From Struthidea cinerea (Eukaryota > Chordata > Aves > Passeriformes > Corcoracidae), in the NCBI GenBank assembly GCA_013397865.1, contig VZTI01001721.1, positions 744,001-808,000 of the forward strand: DNA of 64,000 nucleotides, written 5' to 3'. Shown here one piece after another: positions 48,815 through 61,635 of this stretch. The position numbers and the translations under genes are program-made. The stretch's first letter is position 1; every line of letters begins with the position of its first letter. Below the pieces are notes generated by a model. It ran no database searches and was not told where the DNA came from. It saw only the letters and a program-made list of their open reading frames with translations.

Positions 48815-49916
48815 AAAGGTCTTGTGAGCTCAGTCTCAGTCCCCAGAAAGGTTATGGGTTGTATTCTCCTCGATGCCAATTCCAGCCCCATGAAGGACAA
48901 GAGGTGTTTGGGAACTGCCAAGATGGATTACCTAGGAGAAAATCATGCCTGACCAATAAGGTTGCCTTTTATAAGGAGATGACTGGCTTGGAGAATGAAA
49001 GAAGAGTAGAGGTTATATATCTCCTTGACTTTACCAAATCCTTCAGTGTGGACTTTTATAGCATCTTTGTAGCCAGAAGTGAAAGATGTGGACATGACAG
49101 TTGGACTATGGGGCTGGAGGATCACTGCCCCCAAAGTACAGCGGAAATTAAGCAGAGGAGTGATTATAAGTGCCTTTCTTCAAGATGCAATACTGGGGTC
49201 AATACTGATCAATGTCTTCATTAATGTCTGGGTGGTGGAATGAAATGCGTCCTAGTCAGCTTTGCTGACGACACCACTGTTGTGCTGTAACCAATATATT
49301 GCAGGCTGTATGTACAACCAATATAATGCATGGCTGCCATTCAGATGGATCTTGAGAGGCTCAGTAAGTGTGCTAAGGTTTAAATGTGTTAAAACCTTAT
49401 GAAATTCAACAATGCAAAGAACGAAGTCCTGAAATAGGAAAAACTCATGCAAAAAGGGCTGGGTCCTGACTGGAGAGAAAATGGCTTTGCAGAAAATGTT
49501 AAAGGGAGGTCTGGACAGAGAAGGATGAGCCAAAACATGTTATTGCAGGAGTGAAGGACAGGTGCATACTGGACTGTATTAACAAGAGGATAGCCAGCAG
49601 GTATTTGGATTCTTCTCCTTTATTGTACTTGGAAGATCACACCTGGAGTACTGCGTCCCATTTTGAACTGGAGAAAGACAAGATAAGAAAGATACTGACA
49701 TACAGAAGAAAGCCCAGTGGAGGGCCACCAGAATGGTTGAGGTCTGAAGAACATGCTGTAAAAAATCCTGAGGGAAATTTATTTTGTCTAAGAAAAGAAG
49801 ACTAATCAGTGCCCTTGCCTACCTAGTGAGTGATTGTTTGTACAGAAGATGAAGGTAGACTCCCTCAGAGGTTCATAGTGACAGGAAGAGAACCAATGGA
49901 CATTAGCAGCAGAAAG
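48815..49916 (+). mobile_element. Old CR1 LINE, RT and ORF2-end region
   Basis: The copy starts in the RT upstream region (cagtccccagaaaggttatg, about 48838) and runs through a frame coding LTNKVAFYKEMTG (about 48949-48987). Next comes a degenerate 'LDFTKSFS' (about 49024-49047), the counterpart of the DFSKAFD block. 'gtcagctttgctgacgacac' (about 49255-49274) is the FADD-type catalytic region at DNA level. The sequence then runs through ORF2-end landmarks (cacctggagtactgcgtccc, about 49639; gaggttcatagtgacaggaa, about 49868). Indels and stops throughout make it a pseudo-element; the 164-codon frame at 48730-49224 is its remnant. It continues at 50265 after an interrupting block. Confidence 0.88.
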
Positions 49917-50264
49917 GGAAATGACAGCACTGTCAGTGCACTATGCCTTAACAGTCTTGACCATCTTTACTGAGGTCTCCATCCACAGAACCTGCCTGGT
50001 GACTTCATTTAAGGTCAGGTCTAGACCCTCTAGCTATGCCTGAGCTATGTTGCAGGTAATGCACTGTCTCCTGCTGTCCCAGTTTATTGGTTGGTTCTTC
50101 AGGATGGGCTCCAGACCTATCCTGTGGGTAAATTTGCCTCCTGTTTTCCCTTCTGTTGATTCTTCTGTTGACCCTGGAAGAGACTCACTATCTTGTCTGA
50201 AACTGTTCTGCCTCTTGGGGAGCAACCCCATTCTTGCAGCTGCTAGGCAGGAAACTGCGATCAG
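49917..50264. mobile_element. Unidentified 348-bp block interrupting CR1
   Basis: CR1 similarity stops after 'gcagaaag' (49909-49916) and resumes after a second 'gcagaaag' (50265-50272). The 348 bp between match no CR1 position I know and no repeat family I recognise. An 8-bp direct repeat at the junctions would fit an insertion with target duplication (8 bp is usual for hAT DNA transposons). No terminal inverted repeat is evident, and the 8-mer is purine-rich and could match by chance. A 95-codon open frame crosses it on each strand without a known domain. Confidence 0.4.
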
Positions 50265-50490
50265 GCAGAAAGAAAACATTCTCCCCAGTGAGGGTGGTGG
50301 TTTGATGGAACAGATTGCCAAAGCAGCTCATTGACTTCCCATCCTTGGAACTCAAATGGACAAAGCTTGGAACAAGTTGATGCTGTTTAGACCGGGGCTT
50401 ACCTTGGATGGGAGTTTGGATCAGTTGATGTACAGAGGTCCTTTCCAGCCATGGTTTTTCTCTGACTCCATGGTTCTAAGAGGGCAAAGA
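50265..50490 (+). mobile_element. Old CR1 LINE, 3' end of the interrupted copy
   Basis: CR1 3' UTR landmarks resume: 'gtgagggtggtggtttgatg' (about 50287), 'ggaacagattgccaaagcag' (about 50307), 'cccatccttggaactcaaat' (about 50338), 'aggtcctttccagcc' (about 50436) and a decayed terminus 'gactccatggttct' near 50465-50478. Order and orientation continue those of 48815-49916, so the two parts form one insertion of about 1.3 kb. Confidence 0.85.
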
Positions 50491-50842
50491 GGTCAGCAGC
50501 AGAAGAACAAGGAGTTCTCCTTTGATTTAGCACTGTTACGCCTGTTCTTTAAAAATGTTTCAGATTCTAGAACTTGAAGCATGTGTTTCTCTTTTAGTAG
50601 ACAGACTCAGTCAAGATCAGAGAAAAGAATTTCACACGCTGGAAGATCTGGGCTTAGGTGTTACAGATCAGTTTTGTTACAGAGGGAGGCAACATTTCTG
50701 GGTGGTAGTGGAAAGGGAAGTGCTGAAGCTAGTTTGGTGTACACAGGAAAAAACAGACTGGAAAGGAATACAGTAACGTCACTATGAACCATAGTAAAAG
50801 GTCAAATAATCGTTAACTCTACATGCTTTATTGCCCTTAAAA
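50491..50842. other. Non-coding spacer
   Basis: No gene or repeat is recognised between two CR1 3' ends. Confidence 0.45.
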
Positions 50843-50933
50843 GTACCGTGGGGAACAGTCCTGCACTGGCAGGGACAGACAAAATGACCAAATAGCCAGT
50901 CTTTTCCAGCTTCAGTTTCTGGGATTTTATGAC
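50843..50933 (+). mobile_element. CR1-type 3' end fragment, plus strand
   Basis: 'acagtcctgcactggcaggg' (about 50857), then 'cagtcttttccagcttcagt' (about 50899) and 'tctgggattttatgactt' resemble the last about 90 bp of an older CR1 subfamily, with a mutated terminus. Most of the element is missing. Confidence 0.6.
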
Positions 50934-53900
50934 TTATATTCATCATGTGTTTGGTAGTAAAACATTCTTGTTTCCTCTTATATTTGTCTGAGCTTTTCCT
51001 TTGTTCCAGTGAAGGGAAAAAAAATAATAAAAGACTGAGCAGTGCTATTAAAAATTGGTGCCAGTAAAATTAAAGCAAGTTCCCACTCTGAGTGTTGGGG
51101 ATAACCCAGAGATGCAGGTGGAGAATCTGGATTTGCTGGAGAGTCAAAAGAAAGACTCAGAGACTGGGCAGATAGCTGGAAAAGTCTGTTAGTGCAGCTG
51201 CAAGCTGTGGGAAGACAGAGCCTGTAAAGGACAAACAGCTGTTAGAGTCAGACAGGAAAGCCTCTGGAAAAAAAGGATGAGGGAGGAGGAGAAGTAGTTT
51301 GATCATGGATGGGTAAAAGGCCAGAGAACAAGGTTTGTATTTGATTAGAACCTTTGTAACCTGTGTAATATTGTACACACCTCTCTTTAGGACAGAAGAG
51401 GCAGAAGTCAGCAGCAATCATCTTGGTAAGTTCAGAGGAGAAAAGGAAGACATTAGTTTTTTTCTACCTTATCAAGATTGCCCCTAAATATCCTGCCATA
51501 TCATGACTTTGTCCTGTGAGTGGTCCAACAAGCAGAAGAAATACCAAAACTTACCCTGCTATTGCATGTCTTTTTAGTTGCCTGGGCCAACTGCTTAGGG
51601 AGCAATTAATTTTAAGGGGGCTACCTGATTTCTTACGATGCTGGCAATAAAAGGAATACACCTGTAAGTCTAGATGAAGTTTTCTGGAGCAGAGGCTGTT
51701 TTATAAGTTTTATGAGATCGAAAATTCTATTTCTTGAGTAGACTCCACGTGTCGGCTGCAAAAGATAGTGTAAGGACTGGTGGTAACTTCTTGGGACTTG
51801 CCATGTGTAAATGATACAAAATGAGTCAAGTCATCTCACAAAAGTGGCTTAGCTTTTATTTCCACCTTCCTAGCGAGAAATAATGTTAAATATAATCCTC
51901 AGGTGAATTAGTTGTTCTCTCCCATGTTGCCTTTGTTCTAGTATGAATACTTTTAATCCTAATTCATTTGGTGAGAATCTGGTTCCCTGCTTTGTTTTCA
52001 GGAGCGGCAATAATATTTGTAACTAGAATGCGGAGACTGAATTACCAATTTTTTAAACTATAAATGCCAAAAAAGCTGTGATTTCTTTTTGTTTTAATAA
52101 AAGGATTTTTTTTATTTTTGCAGAAGAAATGACTACTACCAAATATTCCTACACAGAAATTAGTAGAAATTACAGTTTTATGTGGGATAGGTTTTCCCTT
52201 TTTTCCCTTTCCCTCACTGGTCTTATGATTTATTAAGTGGTTTTGGGTTGCTGAACTGAACCGAGAATTTCAAAGGGTTCAGAATTACTTCAAGGCTCAA
52301 CTCCCATTGACTTTCAGTGGGAGTTGCATTCCCATCCTACTCTCGGCTTGTTTGTTAAAAAAAGCCTTTAGTTTTGTCCCAGATGACCACTCACATTTCC
52401 CCAACAGCCTACAGACATTGCTCTGCCTTTTAGAAGTTACTGTGTAATGTGTGGACCTTGGTTTAGAGGTTCATGATTTCAGTTCTAGAAGTTTAATTTA
52501 TTTATTTTTTCTGGTTCAGAGGGTCTGGAACAAGATTAAGGACTAATATTAGGGAAAGCACTCACATAGCTTTTTAGACTGTGTGAACAACATCTTTTAA
52601 ACATCTTTTAACTTGCTCCTGCATTGACCCTTTTCAGGCATTTTGTTACAAGCAGGAATATTTACTTGGGTATAGGCATCAAGAGAAACTCTAGAGCCCT
52701 TCCAAAGAGAGAGCTCCATCCTATGGGCTGAGTCAACCCTGACTGGGTCTGAACTGGGGGATCACAGCAGTGTGGGCTTGTGTACCCCTGGTGGTGCATC
52801 ACTGCTGGGATCCAGCACTTTTTGGAGTATGGTCCAAAGCAATAGCTAACCATGGAGATGAAAATCACATTTCACAGGAGATGGTGTATTTAAGTACATA
52901 AGTGGGGTGTGGCTTCAGCATGTTTAGAGTTGGCTGAGATATTCTAAGCTGTCTCCTTGATGGTGGAATTTAGGGTTTGCCCAGGGTGATATTTCTGTTC
53001 AGAGACTGCAGGTTTCTTTTCAGCTTGTGTAAAATTTCCAGAAGATGAGTAAGACCCTGGTGCCCTCTGCAGTAAATATGACTATGCTTGCTTATGTTTA
53101 GAAACTCAGGTGATTCACTGTCTGCCCTTATTCTGGTAAATAAATTGGGGAAAAACCCCAGAGGCACAAGAGGTAGGACAAGGCTGTCATCAGACTATAG
53201 CGCACTCTTCCTCCACAAAGCAAGACGACCTCATCCCTGCTGCCCACTGGAACTGGTCTTTGGCTCATAGTATTCCACAAACCATACTCGAGCCTCGGTT
53301 GAGAGAGGACTGGCATGAGTCAAATTTGTGTTAATGGGCTGGGCTCAATGCTAACATGGAGCTATGCAACACGGACAATTGGGTGCTTGGGCTCAGCCTT
53401 GTGGCCTGAGATCATCTGCCTCAAAAGCTCAGGGGTACCCCTTGGAATTACTAACGTTACACTGGTAATAGGATTTTATACAAGAGTTACATGAATGAAT
53501 TTAAGATAAAAGAAAAGGAAAGAAAATGCATTTATTTCAGAAAAAGAAGAATTGGAATCAATTGCCTTTCAAGAAAAAATACACGAGGGGCTAAAAATTC
53601 CAGGAATAAGTTTAAAATTAGCAAAGCACCTGGGCTCACATTTAAAATATTGGAAAACCTTCAGCAAAACTTCATTTAGATGGCAAACTCTTGTAAATGT
53701 GATATTCTCATAATGGACTACACTGCGTAGAGTTTTTGACATCACAAGTATTCTGTCTTTGTGCATAGAAGGCTCTCTTTTTGTATAGATTTAATCTAAG
53801 ATTGCTAGTAGGTGAACGTTTTACAGAAAACTGGAAAAATCCCAAAGTTGTATCTATTTCCAAGGGAAATAGCTTGCAATCACATTCTTTCACAGAGTGA

Positions 53901-56900
53901 TTTTTTTATATTTTTGTTGCTGTTGCTGCCTTTCTGGCATAGTGGTAGGGACAGAACTGTACTCAATTATGGAAGAGTGAAATCAATATTATGAAATGGA
54001 AAGGCACATGCGACATGTGTGGTTAAAGAAGAAAAAATATTTGTAAAAACACATTCTTAGAGTTATAAAATAGTTTATTCTAAAAACTATGTAGTTGATT
54101 AAAAAATAGGACTCCTATTTATTTGCTGATAAGTTTAATGTTGCTGTTATACCAATATTTTTGAGACAAAGCTAAGAAGTTGTGGATAAAACTTGCCCAA
54201 ATAGTACACAGCCAAGAGCCACCAAGAATCCTGATGACACACAAAGAGCTTTGTTGCTGTGGTATTTCCATGCTTGAGTTCATGTTGGTAGAAAACAGTT
54301 TGCTAGTCCCTTGCACAAACTACCTGAATTCTGAACTTCTGGAAGCACAGCTTCTAAAAATTGAAAAGCTTTTGAAAGCTTTTGAAATAAGGAAAAACAA
54401 TTCTCCAAATACAAATCAAAGTGAAGGTTGGATGTGGTCTGCTTTTACTAAAGAAGGTATTTCTGTAGATGCAACCAAATGAGTCTGTATGGAGCATTAA
54501 TGTTTACCAGTTATCAAAACCATAATAATAATTTTACTTTCTGTGCTTGGATTTTGTGACCCACAAGTGCCAGTAAAATTTCCATCTGTTTGGAAACTAT
54601 TAACAGCATTTCTCTCTCTTTAGCGAGTAAGACACCACCCTATGATTTATTGTAGATGAAAAGTAGAAGAGTCAGAAAATCTAAGGATGTAAACCCTCCA
54701 GAAAAATCCAGTTCAATGCAATTGTTATTAGGGTAATTTGGGGTCAGCAGTCTGTCTGGGGAAGAGTTGCATTTCTTTGCCTCACCTCACAACCTCCTCA
54801 TTCTAGTATTTGTAAACCTTGTTGTTGTTAAAGACTGATTATAGTATTAATTCCAACAGATGGTTTTCACTAATCTTAACTGAAGTACCATAAAACCAAA
54901 GCATCTTGTAAATGTTGCTGACACAGAACCAAAATCCAGAACCTGTTATTTCAAAATCCAGTATATTTGTCGGTAGTTTTGCTCCTGTTTTCTTCACAGG
55001 CTACTGAGTGTGCTTGAAAGGGCATTTGAGCACTAGTTCAAGTGCACCCGCAAAACTGGAATAATCAAAGGAAAATCCATGTGTTATTTTAATTATTTGC
55101 TGCTGTATATGGTCACAATGTCTGTATGTACTAAAATCTTTTGAAATGTCTTTGTCTGACTAGCTTGGGAAACAGCCAAACGAAATTTTGTCTGAGTCCT
55201 AAGTCTAGTCACTGTTACGGTCTATATTTATGCTTGTATTTGGTGAATGCATTTCAAATATATTTTAAACAAGTCCAGGATTGAACCAGGGGAAAGGATA
55301 TGCTGAAAATCTGTAATAAAGGATGAATAAAGCACTTGGAAGTTCCAATGACTGCTTTTCCACTTACACTACATTGTTCCTTGTGCTTTTTTTTTTTCCC
55401 TTCATATTTACAGAGGATTTTGTTCCTGTCTTACTTCAGAAGAAAGAATATAAATGTTCTCATGTATTCTCGCCAAAAAAGTGTCTTGGTAATAAAGGGT
55501 TCACATTTTGAACTGCAAAAAGTCCCATAAAAGGTGTAGAAAACAGAGAGCTGTGAATTAAGCCTCATATTTTGTTGACAAGCTGTTACCTTTTCTCTCC
55601 TTTAAAATACTAATCATCTAAATACTTCATAACAAGGGACACAGAATTTTGGTTTCTTAACAGAAGTGAGAGCTTGAGAGCCCCCTAGACTGACACTTCA
55701 CTTGTCAGATGAGTGTGTATCTTCAAAAAACTGATGTGCTGGTCTCCCAGATCAGGGATTAGTGGGGTGTCAGCAAGTTTATGTCTCTGTGAACAGAGGA
55801 AGGGTGCTTACACATCATGCTTCAGACCTTCGAAAGATCTGCTATGCCTTCTGCAAAAGTAAAACCCACTTTTTGCTTGCAGCAAATACACATCTTCTCA
55901 TTAATGACATTCAGTACAATAAAATCATCACGGTGGGCATGTTTCTTTCTGAATGAGGAGTAAACAGAGACGTTTTGATAGGTTCCAAAACAAGGTTAAA
56001 CTTTGCAAAAGTATAAAAATAAAGGAGACACCAGAGTTGTGTTTTAACTTAGTATGACCTTTTAATCATTTATAGTGAAGTCATGGAGTGTAAGTATGCC
56101 AGCGACACTGTAATGCTCACTATTTATAGCCAAAGTTTTAAACCTAGCTTGAATTATGTAATAAAGTTCCATTTATCTCATTATATTAGTTAACAATAGA
56201 GATTATTTTCCGATTCATACTGGCAATAAATGCAGCTCAGTATTCCTTAAGGAAGGGATTCCCTTTTCAAACATCCTGATTTATTAAGAGAATTAGAGAG
56301 AGAATATTGTCCTCGACACTTGCCTTTCTCACAGTTTTTGAAATACAAGAGTTGGTAGAAGGGTTACCAATAGCAAGGAGAATTTAGGTCACAAAGGGAG
56401 ATGTGCTGTTGTTAACTTTGATTCTGTGTTTACAGAAAAATTATTCAGGAAAAGGCAAAAGACCAAACTCAAAGTGCAATATTTCTAAAAAAGAAAAATA
56501 ATTACAGAATATAGCATCTTTTACAATTTTTTAGTTAGGAGTAAGGTTTTTGTGGCTCAGTTTTTATTGTCCGTATTAGATGCCACAGCTTTGGGGATAA
56601 CTGAGCATTTGATTTTAGTCCAAATGCAGGCCAAGTACAGAAGAAACTGAGTAACAGTGCAACAAGACTGATGGGAGAGTGATGAAGGAGAAGTTTAGCA
56701 ACATCATGGTTTAGAACGTTTAAAAGAGGGCTTTAAAATACTTTAATCACATTAGGCATTCATGAAAATAAAGAGTTTGACTGTGAAGACCTAGGAAATA
56801 ATAATGAGACTGTTACAAGACTTCACAGGGATTCTGTTTTGAGAGGAAGAAGTATGTGTTTGAAGAGGGCTTTTAAAGACTATTTTTATGACTAAGAGCA

Positions 56901-59024
56901 GTAAGCAGTTTAAACAGCAGTCAAAACCTTTGGCTGCAGAATATACAAACCAAATCACTTCTTGATGAGAAACCCAAGGGTGGGAAATGGTGAAATAGGA
57001 AAATGTCATGAAATGCCTTTTCCAGATTCCTGTAAGTAATATTCTCTATGGGATATTTTGAAGAAGCACACATTTGCTGATGTTAAGGCTACCTTTCCCT
57101 TCAGTTATGTAAGTCCCCACAGTTTCAGGGCAGAGAAGCCATCTTGCTTCTGTAAGGGCTTCAGGTTCATGGGCAAACTCACTGTTTCACTGTGGTATTT
57201 GTGCCCTTTGCCAGTAGCTTCTTGCTAGAGCCAAATGTGACTATCTAACTTTGCTGAGACTGTGTCAAATCCTATATATGGGCAGGTTGTATGCCTACTT
57301 TTTTTCCAAAGGCTACCCATTGCAGGGCTTGTGATCTTTACAGAACAGACTCTTCTCAGGTGTGTAACCAAGGGGGTGATTTTGCTGTAGTCTCCTGAGT
57401 TGTACATGGAAGAAAGAGAGGAGATCTGTGCTATATACTGGATAAGTCCTTCAGTTCTCATTCAGATCTATTTTTCTAAGATTCCAGTGTCACTAAAACA
57501 TGGGTGGGAAACATCAGAGGCAGTAGGGATGAAATGAGTTCTGCTCTTCGTAGAGAATTTGTGTGGGCTTTGAAAAATATTTAGGTATACTTTAGTGAAG
57601 GCTTTGTATTGGCAATCTGCAAGGATTCTTTGTTGAAGGAAACTAAGAGCTGCTGGGAATTCTAGCACGAGAATTGCATAATCATCACAAATCCAGATTC
57701 CACAAAGTGATACAAATATGCAAGAACATAGTTTGATATTTCACCAGACCGAAATTGAAAATGCTAAACAAGTTCACCTTCTACAGATGTGACCATCAGG
57801 TGGAGAATATTTTGAAACCAAGTATTAGACACTGGTAATTCCCAGAGCCAAATTGACATAACACTTTACAGGTTCATGTCCCAGAGTAGTGCAGAATGAG
57901 TAGGAGAAAGAAACCACATAGAGAAACCTCAAAGTGACCTCCAAAAAAGAATTGCTTTTGCTCTGAAATTACATCTTACTACTGCAGTTTATTCAAATTC
58001 TATGTTATTTTTCTCTAGGCTCCTTTACATGGTACATTTACTTGTGGCCATTGTGCAATTGCATTTTTGTAGTTTTCTCTACATTTGCATTTATTTCTCT
58101 GTTTTATAGCTCATTAATCCCTTTAGGCAAGACCATATTTGTGGTCAGTAATTTCTCTTTGCTGTCTTCTCTCTCAATCCATTTATGAGTTTCTATTATT
58201 CATGACAAAAATCTAAAATGGATAATTTCCTCTGGATGAATGGGAAAAAAATGAATATGAGGCATGTTTCTTTTGAATATGAGGCCAGTGTCAACTGTAA
58301 GTACACTACAAAACTTCTTGAGCAGAATAGGTAAAACTATGCAACAATCAGTGTGCATTCAATTGATTATGCTATTTTTAGGTTCTGGAAATGTTCAATT
58401 TTTCTAGAACAAAGAACAAGTTCAAGAATTGTATTCCATCACCAAACTTTGCATGGACTATTGACCTAATTTTCTGTCTTTGGGAGTAAGTAGAAAAATG
58501 GTTATTTAGAAGTGCAGGGTAACAGACTTTCAAAGGGAATCAAGCGCCTAAAATATCCATGTGATTGGTTTCCATTGGCAAATTATGATTAGAGCTGGGC
58601 AGAATATATGAAAACTGATTACTAGTTTGAGCCAAAACTTTGGGTCCAAAGAGTTCAAACTGAATTATTCTGAAACTAAAACCAGAGTAAACTTTACCCC
58701 ATCTCTTCAGAAAGGATGAAATCCAGAAAGTCAACTCTCCCACACATAAAAATTCCCTAAGTGTATTTTGCTGTTTGAATCCTAATCCATCACAGAAAAA
58801 AATGATGCAAGATGTCAAAATGATGTAATGTGGTGTATGTGTTGCCTAAAATTTGCACATGAAGATCAGCAGACGTCATTTAGTCACAGGAGGGTCTTAA
58901 AAAGGTCAGTCACACTCCTTCCCTGTGTTTGAGGATGCTGTATTAATACTTCCTGGCTTTTACCAGTCTGTGACATGAACATTTATGAAATATTTAAATT
59001 GCAAGTTTCAGTCTTGGTGTGTTG
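50934..59024. other. Unique AT-rich non-coding sequence
   Basis: About 8 kb without a recognisable gene, RNA or transposon. The AT-rich stretch at about 56140-56260 has clustered ATTA/TAAC motifs and could be conserved, but nothing in a single sequence proves it. Confidence 0.45.
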
Positions 59025-59147
59025 NNNNNNNNNNNNNNNNNNNNNNNNNNNNNNNNNNNNNNNNNNNNNNNNNNNNNNNNNNNNTTGTTTTTTGTTTGTT
59101 TTTTTTTTTTTTTTTTTTTTTTTTTTGTTTTTTTTTTTTTTTTTTTT
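59025..59147. repeat. Assembly gap followed by T-rich low-complexity tract
   Basis: 60 N (59025-59084) followed by T runs broken by single G (59085-59147). The polyphenylalanine/polylysine frames over it are artefacts. Confidence 0.93.
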
Positions 59148-61173
59148 AAAGAGAAAAAGTATTGACTGGTGCTGTCAGCTGCTAAAAAGATCAGCAATTC
59201 CCCAAGTCATGGAAATTCAGGGATTTTTGTTTTTACAGGAGGGATATATCATGTTTCCCTCTCTTTGCATCTAACTATTATTAGAATTAATATATCTTTA
59301 TTTGTTCAGCCTTTATTATTTCAAAATACAGTCATTGAGTATTCAGTCATGATTTTGTAGGGACAATCACTTGCACCTGTAGAGCATATGCGACATATAT
59401 AAATGAGATACACTGGATCCAATCTTCTGCATCATGTTTTTTGTGACTTCAGAGAGGCAACCCTAATTTACACTGCCTCCACAACTGCACATTCACAGCC
59501 TGCATGCTCTCTGTCTGTGAAATCCAAGTAGTTCATCAAGAGATCTACGTATATCCTGGACTGTGAGGATGGACATTTATGAGTGAAAACCCTTTGCAAA
59601 CACAGAGGATTGACTATCTGCTATTGTAAATTGGTATATCTGCAAGTGCATTATAGCTGGTGCATTTTGTAAAGATCTGGTCCAGTAGGTTTTATGACTT
59701 GTTGACTGAATGGATGAAATTTCTGTAATAAAATTAAGGGCTCTTTTGGATGTGTGGTTGTCTTTATAATCTGTTTTTATTTCCATTGTCTCTGTTGCCA
59801 TTGAACACTTTTGACATCAGAATAAGAGGATAAAACAAACCAGCAGTTTAGCACACAGTGAAATGGAAAATACAAAAAGGCTTAATAAACACACTGTGTA
59901 ACTGACAACATCTGGAACAGCTTTGTAGCCAAGTGCCTTGAAACCACCTCTTAAATACAGTCCTCAGTAATCAAATCTAAAAACATGCTAATTCAGGAAG
60001 CTCTAAGATGTTGCATCAAAAACATATTTTGAAATAACTTCCTTTCCTTCATCAACTGAAGATACTGTTCCCATTTATTTTGCTGCATATTTAAGACTAC
60101 TACTTTGTATCAGTCTGCTGGATGACTTACTGATGGAACAGTATAAAAAAAGGGTAGGTAGGTAGCCAAATTGATGAATTGTATTTTTGAAAGTCAGTCA
60201 GTCATTCCTTAAAATATACAGATTATTATATAATTAAAGAATGAAGAGATTTTTACTTTAGAAAGAAAAAAAATCACAAAAACAAAAGCTGTCTTTTGAA
60301 AAAAAAAAAATTCTAGTGGTGTTAGGCAAGAAATATGGGTTGTTGGCCCTTTCCAGTCTACTATCAAAAGGAAAAAGGGCTCATAATCAAGCAAATAGAG
60401 GTCTGGCTGGCCTTGGGTAAGCTGTGCCCAGTTTACCCAATATGTCCTATACTTTACCCTGCTCTCATGCCATACTCCACCAGACAGAGCGGGCAGGGAC
60501 TCTGGGCTTATGTCTGCCTGCACTGCCCTCTGTGAGGCAGCAGGAGCACGTAAGTCTCCCACAGGCATTCACAGGCTAGTTCAGCATTCCACTGGCACCT
60601 GAAGAGAGACACACACACCCCAATTATGGCTTGAGACAGTAGTTCACATTAAGTTGAACTGGTGGCTGGTTGCTGGAGGTGAGGACCTAGATATGAGGAA
60701 AAAGCCATTTGAAGAGGAGACAGGACTAAAGGGAGAGCGGAACACAGGAGTAAGGCCAGAATGAAAGAAAAAAAGAATCTCATTAATGACAAACATTTCA
60801 ATGCTATATTTTGAAAAGTCATTTAAGGATTGATTTGGTTACCTGTGTAACATTTGAGCTTCCCTGTGGTATCTCAGACATCCAAATGACACTGGCTGCT
60901 ACTATATGGGACCCATAGGCAAGATGTACCCTTTTCCTGCTGAAGCTGGACACCAGATGGGATAAACTGAGCAGCTCAGATAACAGTAGAGGCTTGAGAG
61001 TGAACTATATAATTTATCTTTCAGCTTGCAATGGACACAGGAAAAAGCTACCATCTGCCTTTGAGACAGATTTGCACCTAAAGGCTCTAAGAGGTCCGTG
61101 TACAACACCACTCTGCAATACCACGGAATAACAAAAAGCACTCAGTGTAGCAAGGGAGTTACAGGCATGATGG
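59148..61173. other. Unique AT-rich non-coding sequence
   Basis: No gene or repeat family is recognised. The 119-codon minus-strand frame at 60209-60568 has no domain signature and contains low-complexity phenylalanine runs. Confidence 0.45.
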
Positions 61174-61635
61174 TGATGCCATGATGATTTTTGTCTTTTC
61201 TTTTATGCCCCTGTTATACCCTTTTACAACTTCTGTATTCTTAGTGTTTTTTGCCTACATTCTTGGACTTGTTTGTCAAGCTAGGAGACTAAACATTTTT
61301 GAAGCTTCGTAGGTAGGGGTTAGTGTGCCCCAGACCCCAAGGTCCTCTCCAGAACACATTTTGTAAACTAAGATAGAACCATCCAGGGGAAGGTTCCTTG
61401 GGGAGGGGGGGCTCACTCAAGCCTCTCATTGAGGAATATTTGATAGATATGCTAATTAGTAAGACCTATAATGTAATACCAGATCTTTTGAGGGTGTGCA
61501 TTGCGGTGTGCATGGAGGTGCATTCGACCTGGACATAGTGCACCTAAGGATCCTTAAAATAAATGCCAAAGTAAAATCCCTTTTTCCCTTCTAACTGTGT
61601 TTGACTCTTGATTTTAAGACCGGAAAAAGGCATCA
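61174..61635 (+). mobile_element. Solo ERV LTR, class-I-like, plus strand
   Basis: The element starts TGATGCC (61174) and ends GGCATCA (61629-61635), the same 7-base inverted termini as the LTR at 28603-29040. An AATAAA signal (61558-61563) lies about 70 bp before the end, followed by a T-rich U5-like stretch, so orientation is plus. The 5' edge is uncertain because TGATG is repeated at 61168, 61174 and 61182. The 61174 start gives flanks atgg (61170-61173) and atag (61636-61639), a 4-bp duplication with one difference. No internal viral genes flank it. Confidence 0.78.
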
